Made by a program: the position numbers and the translations under genes
Notes under the pieces: generated by a model
Databases searched by the model: none
Seen by the model: only the letters and a program-made list of their open reading frames with translations
What the model was told of the DNA's origin: nothing
Part shown: piece by piece, positions 1 through 7,380 of the stretch
Layout: the number at the start of each line of letters is the position of its first letter
Position numbering within the stretch: the stretch's first letter is position 1
Assembly: GCA_963627615.1 (NCBI GenBank)
Contig: CAVGBV010000050.1
Coordinates: 1-19,265 of the forward strand
Length of the DNA: 19,265 nucleotides
Direction of reading: 5' to 3'
Source: Faecimorpha sp963627615
GTDB lineage: Bacteria; Bacillota; Clostridia; Lachnospirales; Bianqueaceae

Positions 1-826
1 TCTGTAAGGCGATTGATAATGGCATCAATTTCTTTGATATGTGTACGGCCGGAGCCACCTATGCGCCATTTGGCCGGGCGATTGCGGGCCGCAGGGAAAA
101 AGTATTCTTACAGGTTCATTTCGGTGCGGTGTATGATGAAAAGGGAGAATACGGCTTATCGGATTTTCTTCGCATACGCCTTCAGTTGCCAATCGAATCA
201 TAGATACGGGCCTTGTGGATATGATGATGTTTTCTATTAATCCGGCCTATGATTTTGAAAAGGGCGACGCGCTGGGAATCGGCAGTGTAAAAGAACGATT
301 TGAACTGTTCAGGAGATGTGAAGCGGAGGGGATCGGGATCTCCGTCATGAAGCCCTTCTTCGCCGGGCAGCTTCTCCGTGCGGATCAGTCGCCTTTTGGG
401 GTTGCCTTGAATCACTATCAATGTCTCCAGTATGCCATTGACCGTCCGGGAGTGCTTGTCGCTGTTCCTGGTGTGCAGACGATGGAGCAGCTGGATACCC
501 TGCTCGGATTCCTGACGTCAACGGACGAGGAAAGAGATTACTCTGTGATCGGAACTTTTACTGCGGATACAATCAGTGGAACCTGTGTGTATTGCAATCA
601 TTGCCAGCCATGTCCCGCGAGGATTGACATCGGTTTGGTAAACAAATACTATGATCTCGCGTTAACCGGTGATGTGATTGCGGCCAATCATTATACCAAA
701 TTGTCGGTAAAAGCGGATGCCTGTCTGCAATGTGGACACTGCGAGAAGCGATGTCCGTTTGGCGTCAAGCAGATGACAAGGATGAAAAACATCCATCAGT
801 ATTTTTCTAAGGATACAGCTGTCTAA
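1..826 (+). pseudogene. Aldo/keto reductase with C-terminal 4Fe-4S domain, 5' partial and internally deleted
   Basis: Two reading frames carry parts of one protein. Bases 3 to about 155 (frame 3) encode AIDNGINFFDM...FGRAIAGRREKVFLQVHFG, the early TIM-barrel strands of an NAD(P)-dependent aldo/keto reductase. From about 158 (frame 2) the reading resumes with GFSSHTPSVANRIIDTG and runs to the stop at 824-826. The C-terminus holds two ferredoxin-like motifs, CVYCNHCQPCP and CLQCGHCEKRCP, as in the family of oxidoreductases that join an AKR barrel to a dicluster 4Fe-4S domain. Relatives normally have about 60-70 residues between these halves (the barrel strands carrying the catalytic Lys/His region), and these are absent. 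Without a frame change the 5' part stops at 198-200. I therefore infer an out-of-frame deletion of roughly 190 bases. The gene also begins outside the window. A shorter product starting at GTG 215 would lack the catalytic half. The family call is firm; whether the lesion is biological is open. Confidence 0.8.
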
Positions 827-842
827 AGAGTTTGCAGAAAAT

Positions 843-882
843 AAAGCCGCGGGGACCTCCAATATGGAAGAACCGCGGCTTT
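843..882 (-). terminator. Intrinsic terminator after the M56 gene
   Basis: A perfect 10-bp stem (AAAGCCGCGG at 843-852 with CCGCGGCTTT at 873-882) encloses a 20-base loop. On the minus strand the stem is followed by TATTTTCT, a fair T-tract, so it ends the blaI/M56 transcript seven bases past its stop. On the plus strand it is followed by GGTTGTTT, so it may also stop transcription from the aldo/keto reductase pseudogene. Confidence 0.8.
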
Positions 883-888
883 GGTTGT

Positions 889-2748
889 TTACATGCTGTC
901 GGCGTCGCCTATATGGAAGATAAAGGAGGTTTCATACACTCCGTTACTTCCCTCAAACGATGCGGTAATCGTATAATGAGCCGGATAGTCCGGAACTTCA
1001 AAGGTAATGCTGCCCTCTGCAGCGTCGAGAATCAGAGTGTAACCGGAACGGTAATCCCAGGCTTCTATCAGAACTTCCACCTGGGAAAGCAGCGGCATGG
1101 AGAATGTAACAGTAGCGTCTGTATAAGCCGTGGAGCCGAAAATCCCAGCGCTTTCATATGTTTTTAATTCCCGGTCCTTGAGGATATCTTTTTGGCCGTC
1201 ATGTGTACGTACCAGTTTTGCTACCGTAGCGTTCAGATCATGCCCTCCGTATTGTGTACCATCGGACAGATCTACTTTCGCTGTGGGCAATGGCGGTACG
1301 ATAGAATCTGTATATTCCCAGTCGGCCGGTTCCGGCAAATGGTAAACATATCGTACATTTTTTTCATCGCTCAGATAGATAACCTTGATATATTCGGTCT
1401 GAAGATCTACCAATACAACGCCATAAGGACTGTTATACCATATGGAAAGAGAATGATCATCGTCCGGATAAGAGTAATTTCCTGTCATCTCCTGGGTAGA
1501 GAGTCCGGCGATATATTCAGTCAGTGCTTCCGCGTCCACAAAGTCCAGTCCGGCGGCGTATTCTCCGCCGGTTACAGTAATCGTATCCGCGGTAAATTCC
1601 GCCAAGTCATGACCACGGAAAATGGTTGTGGCCCCGGTATCTTCTCCATAGGCCAACGAGACATAACCGCAGGTCATACAGAGAAGGAAGAATGTCAGAC
1701 CAACGAGCAGGGCGCCCGTGTGCCGCTTCTTAGGTTTTACGATACTTTTCAAGCGATAGCGCATGGAAGAAGCAGAGGCGGAGAGGCATGTAGAAAATCC
1801 TCTGTCATCTCCGGCAGCGCCCAGAAGCAGATTCGCATATTGCGTTCTTGTAGGGGCATCCGCTCCCAGGAGTACGGTTTCATCGCAGCTTAGCTCCATA
1901 TCTTCAGCGCTCTTTTTCATGGCGGTCCACATCAGAGGATTGAACCAACACATCGCTGTGCAGAACATCATAAAAAATTTGGCCCAGCTGTCCTCACGGC
2001 TGATATGGATCAGTTCATGCCGGAAGATCAGATGCAGTTCATCCGGAGAATAACTTTTTCGCGGCAGAAGAATCCTTGTGCTGCGTCGAAAGAGCCCTAT
2101 GGTCAGCGGCGACGAGACATCATCCGTTATCACGAGCGAGAGCTTCGGCTTGCGGATCGCTGTTTTCTCAAGTTCGGACCGGAAGAGAGCTAATACTTCA
2201 GGATCCGTAACCGGAACGGCATGCTTTAATATCCTTCGGCGGAATATCAGATGGTTTATAATATTCCATCCCCAAACCGCTATGAAACCAACCAGCCATA
2301 CGAGGGCAAGAAAGGTAACCGCTATGCGGGATACATGCAGTGTAATCAGAGGCTTTGGAACCCTCATATAGCTTTGCTGTGTCAGATACAGATAGTTGGG
2401 AAGCAGCCAGAGCATAGCGCAGGCGCGGGCGCTGATATGATTTCTAAGGAACGGCAGCGCGATGATGAGGATAATGTAATACAGACAAATGTGCAGAAAA
2501 ATATCAAAGCACATGGTCAACATCATTTTCAGGGTGGGAGCCGTACCATAGAACTTTACCCCAAGAATCAGAAGTGTCAGGAGAAAAGCCGGAAGCAGGG
2601 GGCCGGAAACCAGAGGAAAATATCTCTGTCCTTCTTCTCCTGTAGACTCGGCTCCAATCTCTCTATCGTACCGGGAGAATACAGCCCAGGCGAATACGAG
2701 ACTAAAAATCCCTGTGATAAAGCCTTTCAGCAGGACCTCTGTACTCAT
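889..2748 (-). CDS. BlaR1/MecR1-like M56 membrane metallopeptidase with a non-PBP outer domain
   Basis: This 619-residue protein has the layout of an antirepressor of the BlaR1/MecR1 class. Hydrophobic segments lie near residues 5-25, 50-66, 78-100 and 142-165. A cytosolic zinc protease domain follows, with SPLTIGLF at 213-220, the HELIH metal motif (H244, E245, H248) and a likely third ligand in ELSCDE (E285). A further membrane segment lies at about 344-362. In the family, an outer ligand switches on the protease, which then inactivates a BlaI-type repressor. Here the outer part (about 365-619) is acidic and beta-rich, opening with FRGHDLAEFTADTITVTGGE. It shows none of the SxxK/SxN/KTG motifs of the beta-lactam sensor, so the signal is probably something else. 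The start ATG overlaps the repressor stop (ATGA), implying translational coupling. I do not recognise the outer domain. Confidence 0.88.
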   Translation of the reverse strand: MSTEVLLKGFITGIFSLVFAWAVFSRYDREIGAESTGEEGQRYFPLVSGPLLPAFLLTLLILGVKFYGTAPTLKMMLTMCFDIFLHICLYYIILIIALPFLRNHISARACAMLWLLPNYLYLTQQSYMRVPKPLITLHVSRIAVTFLALVWLVGFIAVWGWNIINHLIFRRRILKHAVPVTDPEVLALFRSELEKTAIRKPKLSLVITDDVSSPLTIGLFRRSTRILLPRKSYSPDELHLIFRHELIHISREDSWAKFFMMFCTAMCWFNPLMWTAMKKSAEDMELSCDETVLLGADAPTRTQYANLLLGAAGDDRGFSTCLSASASSMRYRLKSIVKPKKRHTGALLVGLTFFLLCMTCGYVSLAYGEDTGATTIFRGHDLAEFTADTITVTGGEYAAGLDFVDAEALTEYIAGLSTQEMTGNYSYPDDDHSLSIWYNSPYGVVLVDLQTEYIKVIYLSDEKNVRYVYHLPEPADWEYTDSIVPPLPTAKVDLSDGTQYGGHDLNATVAKLVRTHDGQKDILKDRELKTYESAGIFGSTAYTDATVTFSMPLLSQVEVLIEAWDYRSGYTLILDAAEGSITFEVPDYPAHYTITASFEGSNGVYETSFIFHIGDADSM

Positions 2749-3122
2749 AATTCATCCCTTTCCAGGAGTGTACGCAGCTCGGTAATCTCATCTTTGGTTA
2801 ATCCGCTGTCACATAAGGCATTGGCAAAAACAGACAGATTCCCGCCGCAGAGCTTTTGAAAGAAGTTCTGGCCCTGTGATGCTAGATAGTCCTCTTGGGA
2901 GATACAGGGGGTATAATAGCTTCTGCGCCCATTTTTGGTAATTGTCAGAAACCCCTTTTCGCTTAAGCGGGTGAGCAGTGTCAGCAAGGTGGTCAAAGCC
3001 ATTGGATGTGTCTTAAATAAGATTCCCTCAATATCGGTTCTTGCCACAGGAGGGGTACAAGCCCAGATGGCCTGCATAACCTCTTGCTCTGCGTCCGGCA
3101 GACGACGAATCTCTTTTGTCAT
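2745..3122 (-). CDS. BlaI/MecI/CopY family winged-helix repressor
   Basis: The 125-residue product has the family's usual length and shape: an N-terminal winged helix (LPDAEQEVMQAIW, then ALTTLLTLLTRLSEKGFLTITKNGRRSYYTP, about residues 8-70) and a C-terminal dimerisation helix region ending in LTKDEITELRTLLE. Such repressors bind TACANNTGTA operators as dimers and are released when a partner M56 protease is activated. Two matching operators lie in its own promoter, so it almost certainly represses this operon. A GAGGAG site (3130-3135) sits nine bases before the ATG. The stop overlaps the M56 gene start. Whether it also controls the divergent MATE-kinase gene cannot be told, since that promoter has no such operator. 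Confidence 0.92.
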   Translation of the reverse strand: MTKEIRRLPDAEQEVMQAIWACTPPVARTDIEGILFKTHPMALTTLLTLLTRLSEKGFLTITKNGRRSYYTPCISQEDYLASQGQNFFQKLCGGNLSVFANALCDSGLTKDEITELRTLLERDEL

Positions 3123-3135
3123 AATATCACTCCTC

Positions 3136-3145
3136 TACATTTGTA
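3136..3145. promoter_or_regulatory. BlaI-type operator 2 (TACATTTGTA)
   Basis: This TACA-N2-TGTA inverted repeat is extended by one pair to CTACATTTGTAG (3135-3146). It lies just downstream of the expected start of the blaI transcript and abuts the ribosome site, so a bound repressor would block early transcription. Its centre is 24 bases from that of the other operator. Confidence 0.8.
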
Positions 3146-3155
3146 GTATATATTT

Positions 3156-3184
3156 ATTTTACAATTGTAGAGCAATTTTGTCAA
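3156..3184 (-). promoter_or_regulatory. Promoter of the blaI-M56 operon
   Basis: On the minus strand a perfect -35 TTGACA (3184-3179) is followed by a 17-base spacer and the -10 TAAAAT (3161-3156). Operator 1 covers the end of the spacer and touches the -10. This arrangement fits direct repression by the BlaI-type product. Confidence 0.85.
3160..3169. promoter_or_regulatory. BlaI-type operator 1 (TACAATTGTA)
   Basis: This is a perfect 10-base palindrome of the form TACA-N2-TGTA. It overlaps the first base pairs of the -10 and the spacer of the minus-strand promoter, so occupancy should exclude RNA polymerase. Confidence 0.85.
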
Positions 3185-3225
3185 TACCTATATTTGAATC
3201 CGTGGAGAGAAATCAAAAATAGATC

Positions 3226-3254
3226 TTGCGATTGTAAACAAAAAGGAATATAGT
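3226..3254 (+). promoter_or_regulatory. Promoter of the MATE-kinase gene
   Basis: TTGCGA (3226-3231), a 17-base spacer and TATAGT (3249-3254) form a reasonable sigma-A promoter. GAGGAG (3274-3279) lies seven bases before the ATG. The promoter diverges from the blaI promoter, with about 40 bases between the two -35 boxes, and holds no TACA-N2-TGTA site of its own. Confidence 0.65.
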
Positions 3255-3286
3255 ATAGAGGAAGTGTAGAACCGAGGAGTGTTAGG

Positions 3287-5227
3287 ATGGAGCAGACAGA
3301 TGCATTTGGTACGGAAAAGATCAGCAAAATCTTGTTTCGGCTTGCGCCGCCGGTGATGCTCGCGCAGTTGATTCAAGCGCTGTATAATATTGTTGACAGC
3401 CTGTTTGTGGGCAGGTATTCGGATTCTGGACTGACCGCTTTGTCCATCGTTTATCCGCTGCAGCTTTTAATGATCGCTTTTGCTGTGGGTACAGGTGTGG
3501 GAATCAATACGGTCATGGCAGCGAAACTTGGTGTAGGTAATCGAAAAGAGGCGGACGAATATGCCGGAATCGGCACACCGCTCGCAATCGTATTATGGTC
3601 TCTGTTTGCATTGATTTGCTGGCTCATCATGCCTTCTTATGCAAGGATGTCCACTAATTCCGAAGCGGTGATTCAGGATGTAATCGTATATGGCAGAATC
3701 GTCTGCGTATTCAGTTTTGGATTGTTTTTGGAAAGCATATGGACGAAAATCCTGCAATCCAATGGTGATATGAAAACACCGATGTTCGCGCAGATTCTTG
3801 GCGCGGTTACCAATATTATTCTGGATCCGCTTCTGATCTATGGCATGTTTGGCCTGCCAGAGATGGGGATCGCGGGAGCCGCGGCGGCTACGGTTGTGGG
3901 ACAGATCGTTGCCGCGCTGGTGGTTATGAAAAAAGGCTTTCGGGTTCCTCCGGCCCGAGGAGTATACCGGCATCATATTGCGGGGATTTTCCGTATGGGG
4001 ATTCCCAATATCCTGATGCAGTCCGCCTACACTTTTTATATATTAGGATTGAACCTGATTCTGGCGGGCTTTTGTGACCAGGCAGTTACAGCGCTTGGCA
4101 TCTATTATAAGTGGCAGACATTCTTCTTTATTCCTCTGGGCGCGATGCAGACCTGTATTGTTCCGGTAATCAGCTACAACTATGCGGCAAGGAATATAGA
4201 TCGGTGCAGAAAAACGCTGTCCGTATCCATTGTATTTGGCCTGGCGTTGATGGCAGTGGGGACCTTATGTTTCCTTCTGGTTCCGGCACAGATGCTGCGG
4301 GTGTTTACGAGCGACGCTCTGGTAGTTGAGATCGGCAGGATCGGATTCCGTTATGTTGGGATCAGCTTTTTACCGATGGTTACGTCCCTGACTTTCCCGG
4401 TATTCTTTCAAGCGGTGGGCTCCAGTCTGAAAAGTTCCGCATTGACCATCATCCGTACGGTTGTGCTCTTTGTCCCTTTGGGGTATGTTTTCTCACGTTT
4501 TGGACTCAATTATTTTTGGCTGACTTTTCCTGTAACTGAGACACTGACCAGTATGGTGGGAGCGGTATTCTACCGCCAATTTCTGAAAAAGGACTATGTC
4601 AGCGAAGCAAAGCCGATACAAGCGGATGATGGAGAGAGTCCCGCACTTAAACCCTCCAAGCCGGGAGTGATCATCACGATTGCCAGGGAACACGGATCAT
4701 CCGGTAAGCAAATCGGCAAATTGGTTGCGGAAAAGCTTGAAATTCCATTTTATTATAAGGAAATGGTTGCTTTGGCTGCGCATGAGAGCGGATTGGATCA
4801 GGAGTTTATTTCCGATATTCATAAAAACGCGCCGGATGCGTTGCGGGATCTCTATTTGACCTCCCATGGAGTACAGCGCGCGATCAAGGCACAGGAAAAG
4901 ATTATCCGTAAGATTGCGGATAATGGTTCCTGCGTAATTGTTGGCAGGGCTGCCGATGCGGTTTTACAGGATTACGAGAATGTGGTTCGGGTCTTTGTCC
5001 ATGCGCCGATCGGGTACCGTATCAGCAGAGTCATGGAAGTTTACGGAGATACGCAGGAGGAGGCGAAACGGAATATTCGCCGTTCCGACCGGGCAAGAGC
5101 ATCATATTATAAACATATCTCTGGAAAGCGTTGGGGAGATGCCAGACATTATGAGTTGACAGTGGATTCGTCCGTTGGTGTTGAAAACACAGCGGAAATG
5201 ATTCTGAAATATGTTTCAGAGCATTGA
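3287..5227 (+). CDS. MATE family transporter fused to a cytidylate-kinase-like domain
   Basis: The 646 residues form two modules in one uninterrupted frame. Residues 1 to about 445 are a complete MATE transporter (ISKILFRLAPPVMLAQLIQALYNIVDSLFVGR, then repeated hydrophobic helices), the family that exports drugs or cationic metabolites using H+ or Na+. After a short polar linker (about 445-458, DDGESPALKPSK), residues 459-646 resemble the cytidylate-kinase-like family often written Cytidylate_kin2. This part has GVIITIAREHGSSGKQIG with K474 in a degenerate P-loop, IPFYYKEMV, IVGRAADAVL, then RRSDRARASYYKHISG. The kinase part would be cytosolic. The fusion suggests nucleotide- or phosphorylation-linked control of transport, but neither the kinase substrate nor the pump cargo can be read here. 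No frameshift or weak internal start suggests two separate genes, although a kinase-only product cannot be excluded. Confidence 0.87.
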   Translation: MEQTDAFGTEKISKILFRLAPPVMLAQLIQALYNIVDSLFVGRYSDSGLTALSIVYPLQLLMIAFAVGTGVGINTVMAAKLGVGNRKEADEYAGIGTPLAIVLWSLFALICWLIMPSYARMSTNSEAVIQDVIVYGRIVCVFSFGLFLESIWTKILQSNGDMKTPMFAQILGAVTNIILDPLLIYGMFGLPEMGIAGAAAATVVGQIVAALVVMKKGFRVPPARGVYRHHIAGIFRMGIPNILMQSAYTFYILGLNLILAGFCDQAVTALGIYYKWQTFFFIPLGAMQTCIVPVISYNYAARNIDRCRKTLSVSIVFGLALMAVGTLCFLLVPAQMLRVFTSDALVVEIGRIGFRYVGISFLPMVTSLTFPVFFQAVGSSLKSSALTIIRTVVLFVPLGYVFSRFGLNYFWLTFPVTETLTSMVGAVFYRQFLKKDYVSEAKPIQADDGESPALKPSKPGVIITIAREHGSSGKQIGKLVAEKLEIPFYYKEMVALAAHESGLDQEFISDIHKNAPDALRDLYLTSHGVQRAIKAQEKIIRKIADNGSCVIVGRAADAVLQDYENVVRVFVHAPIGYRISRVMEVYGDTQEEAKRNIRRSDRARASYYKHISGKRWGDARHYELTVDSSVGVENTAEMILKYVSEH

Positions 5228-5234
5228 AAAAGAA

Positions 5235-5263
5235 TTGACAAAACAAAGGTAAATAGTTATAAT
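5235..5263 (+). promoter_or_regulatory. Consensus promoter of the TetR gene
   Basis: TTGACA (5235-5240), exactly 17 bases, then TATAAT (5258-5263) is a perfect sigma-A promoter only eight bases past the MATE-kinase stop. The regulator therefore has its own strong start. No terminator separates the two genes. Confidence 0.88.
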
Positions 5264-5287
5264 TAAAAAAACGTTGCAAAACAAATA

Positions 5288-5302
5288 TTTCATATAATGA
5301 AA
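5288..5302. promoter_or_regulatory. Palindrome in the TetR leader, candidate self-operator
   Basis: TTTCAT-ATA-ATGAAA is a 15-base inverted repeat with perfect 6-bp arms, placed about 25 bases after the -10 and overlapping the ribosome site (AAAGGA, 5300-5305). TetR-type proteins often bind palindromes of about this size in their own leader, so this is a plausible operator. The evidence is position and symmetry only. Confidence 0.4.
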
Positions 5303-5315
5303 GGATGAAAGCAAC

Positions 5316-5894
5316 ATGCCGCCCAAACCGAAATTTACCAAAGAAGAGATTGTTCAGACAGCATTGAATGTTGTATCAGAAAAAGGCGTGGAAGCGTTGA
5401 CGGCCAAGGAGCTGGGAAATGCATTAGGCAGTTCAGCGCGTCCGATCTTTACGGTATTTAACAGCATGAAAGAGGTACGGGATGAAGTGCGCATTGCGGC
5501 TATGCAGCGTTTTGAGAGCTTCGCGAGCCCTGTACTGCCGGATATGCCGCTGTTTAAGCAGGTGGGAATGCGGATGGTAATGTTTGGCGTCAGAGAGCCG
5601 AAGCTATACCAGCTGTTATTTATGCAGGAGAATCAAAAAGCCGTAAGCTTTGATGATGTATTCGGGGAGCTGGGTCCTACGGCAGAGACCTGCATGGCTC
5701 TGCTTCAGGAGGAATATGATCTGAGCAAAGCACAGGCGAAGCAGCTGTTTGAGAACGAATGGATCTATACGTTTGGGGTCGGAACTTTGTGCGCTACAGG
5801 ATTTTGCCATTTTTCTGAAGAGAAACTTGGACAGATGCTGTCTACGGAGTTCCAGGCGCTGATGCTCCTTATAAAGTCCAAGACAGAAGAATAA
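5316..5894 (+). CDS. TetR/AcrR family transcriptional regulator
   Basis: This 192-residue protein has the standard TetR size. Residues 8-55 form the DNA-binding domain (FTKEEIVQTALNVVSEKG, then LTAKELGNALGSSARPIFTVF, the helix-turn-helix). The rest is a helical ligand-binding and dimerisation region without recognisable specificity. TetR proteins usually repress a nearby transporter until a ligand binds; here the nearest pump is the MATE-kinase gene just upstream on the same strand. That link is inference. The gene has its own consensus promoter, with a palindrome overlapping its ribosome site, and ends at a strong terminator, so it can be a single-gene unit. Confidence 0.9.
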   Translation: MPPKPKFTKEEIVQTALNVVSEKGVEALTAKELGNALGSSARPIFTVFNSMKEVRDEVRIAAMQRFESFASPVLPDMPLFKQVGMRMVMFGVREPKLYQLLFMQENQKAVSFDDVFGELGPTAETCMALLQEEYDLSKAQAKQLFENEWIYTFGVGTLCATGFCHFSEEKLGQMLSTEFQALMLLIKSKTEE

Positions 5895-5921
5895 ATCACT
5901 ACGAGAATAAGCCAGACGCAA

Positions 5922-5971
5922 GACGCAGAGATGAACCGGGTTCCGACGGGGAAGATTCTGCGTCCTTTTTT
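5922..5971 (+). terminator. Intrinsic terminator after the TetR gene
   Basis: GACGCAGA (5922-5929) pairs perfectly with TCTGCGTC (5957-5964), followed by CTTTTTT. The 27-base loop is long but the T-tract is good. It ends the TetR transcript 28 bases past the stop. Confidence 0.8.
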
Positions 5972-6008
5972 GGAGCTTCGGGCCATAAAATGAAAAGAGG
6001 TTTGAATC

Positions 6009-6578
6009 ATGAAAAAAGCAATCATTTTATTTGTATGCGCGATTGCCGCGCTGATGGTATCCGGATGCTATATGGAGAATGTGCCATTTGGTATGGGAGA
6101 TCATCTGATTGGAGAGGAATATCCGGACGCCGAAAAATACCAGGTCGGTGACTTCAACTATGCAGCGGATGGTGTGAACTATGTAGAAGTCTATTGGCGT
6201 TCCGGAGAGGTGAAGATTGTAGAGTCGGATCGTCCACAGTTAAGCGTCAGGGAGAGCGGCGGAGAGTTGGCAGAAGACATCGCCATGCATTCTCTGCTGG
6301 AAGATGGTATTTTGAGGATTCGTTTCTGCCAATCCGGGGCGGAGGTATATGTCAATCCATCAGATAAATATTTAACGCTGGAAGTACCGAAGGGGATTGA
6401 TCTGTCGATTCATACGACAGCGGCCGTGACCCGAGCGGATACATTAGAACAGAACAGCATTTTGATTTCGGCGCATTCCGGTGATACACAGTTGGGAACG
6501 GTGACGGCGAAGGAGATGGATCTGAGCAGCAGTGCCGGCAAAATCCATAGGGGATCTATATGGAATATATCACGGTGA
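6009..6578 (+). pseudogene. DUF4097-like lipoprotein, apparently truncated at its 3' end
   Basis: The N-terminus is a lipoprotein signal: MKK, a hydrophobic stretch and LMVSGC with the lipidated Cys at residue 20. The body is acidic and rich in short beta strands (VEVYWRSGEVKIVESD, LTLEVPKGIDLSIHTTAAV, ISAHSGDTQLGTVTAKEMDLSSSAGKI), typical of the DUF4097 beta-helix family of cell-surface proteins. Relatives I know continue with further strand repeats for about 100 more residues. Here the repeat breaks after SSSAGKI (about base 6545) and reads HRGSIWNISR to a stop inside the next gene, 19 bases past that gene's start. I infer that a deletion removed the 3' part and any spacer. A ribosome site AAAGAGG lies at 5993-5999; I find no clear promoter. 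A genuinely short variant is possible. Confidence 0.6.
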
Positions 6579-7306
6579 CAAGCGATAATATAGAACAGGA
6601 GCATATATGTTGCGCGATTTCCAATAATAAGGATATTCAGGTGTCATCCAAAAAGGCATGGTTACAGGAGCGCTTTGAGGATGGACTGGTTTTCCTGAAG
6701 AGTAAAGAGCGTGGAAAATGTTTTATTGAGTATATTCCGGCAGAAAATGCGTGGAATCCGATCCTTGCGGACGGTTATATGTATATTGACTGTCTGTGGG
6801 TAGCGGGCGCTTTTAAAGGGCATGGATATGGAGCTGAGCTTTTGCATGCCTGTATGGAAGACAGCCGGAACAAAGGGAAAAAGGGACTGTGTATTTTGTC
6901 GTCTAAAAAGAAAAAGCCATTTCTGGCGGATCCGAAGTTTCTGCAGTATCAAGGATTTTCGGTTTGTGATGAAGCGGATAACGGAGTGCAGCTGTGGTAT
7001 TTGCCATTGGAAGACACTGCTTTGCTGCCCGCCTTCAGAGAATGCGCCAGACATCCGCACATTGAAGAAAAAGGATATGTCCTATATTATACCAGTCAAT
7101 GTCCGTTTAATGCGAAGTATGTTCCGATAGTGACGGAAACAGCCAGGGAAAATGGTGTACCGTTCCGTGCGATTCATTTGAGGAGCAGGGAAGAAGCGCG
7201 GAATGCGCCGACTCCGATTACAACCTATGCGCTCTTTTGCGATGGGGCGTATTTAACAAACGAGCAGATGAATGATAAAAGATTCTTAAAATTAATATCC
7301 AGATAA
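6560..7306 (+). CDS. GNAT acetyltransferase with C-terminal YoaP-like domain
   Basis: The 248 residues match the YoaP-type protein from end to end. The start MEYITVTSDNIEQEHICCAI is the usual N-terminus, so the gene looks intact. Residues about 25-150 form a GNAT fold, with the acetyl-CoA loop in WVAGAFKGHGYGAELL (about 80-95) and ILSSKKKKPFLADPKFL downstream. Residues about 168-248 form the YoaP-like domain, with a thioredoxin-like opening (YVLYYTSQCPFNAKYV) in which the second Cys of CxxC is replaced by Asn. The substrate is unknown to me. The start is supported by AGGGGAT (6548-6554). The coding region overlaps the truncated lipoprotein by 19 bases in another frame, so it may now be read from that gene's transcript. 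It ends at a bidirectional terminator. Confidence 0.88.
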   Translation: MEYITVTSDNIEQEHICCAISNNKDIQVSSKKAWLQERFEDGLVFLKSKERGKCFIEYIPAENAWNPILADGYMYIDCLWVAGAFKGHGYGAELLHACMEDSRNKGKKGLCILSSKKKKPFLADPKFLQYQGFSVCDEADNGVQLWYLPLEDTALLPAFRECARHPHIEEKGYVLYYTSQCPFNAKYVPIVTETARENGVPFRAIHLRSREEARNAPTPITTYALFCDGAYLTNEQMNDKRFLKLISR

Positions 7307-7310
7307 TGCG

Positions 7311-7368
7311 AAAGACCGCCTTCTTTCCTGAGTTACAATAAGGAAAGAAAACGGTCTTTTATTATTTT
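7311..7368. terminator. Bidirectional terminator between convergent acetyltransferase and aldolase genes
   Basis: The outer arms AAAGACCG (7311-7318) and CGGTCTTT (7352-7359) are separated by a two-base mismatch from the inner arms TTCTTTCCT (7321-7329) and AGGAAAGAA (7341-7349). The plus side is followed by TATTATTTTT. The minus side has only a weak T content after the stem, so the plus direction is stronger. Confidence 0.8.
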
Positions 7369-7380
7369 TCAGAAGAGAGG

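Noticed and set aside
1192..1893. Plus-strand open frame of 233 codons
   Set aside because: It lies fully antisense to the M56 gene, which has clear family motifs; the frame has no recognisable domain or ribosome site.
3232..3241. TTGT-AA-ACAA in the MATE-kinase promoter spacer as a third BlaI operator
   Set aside because: The half-sites point the wrong way for TACA-N2-TGTA, so it is not a match.
5274..5298. Second TetR promoter using TTGCAA and TATAAT (5293-5298)
   Set aside because: The spacer is only 13 bases; the upstream TTGACA-17-TATAAT is perfect.
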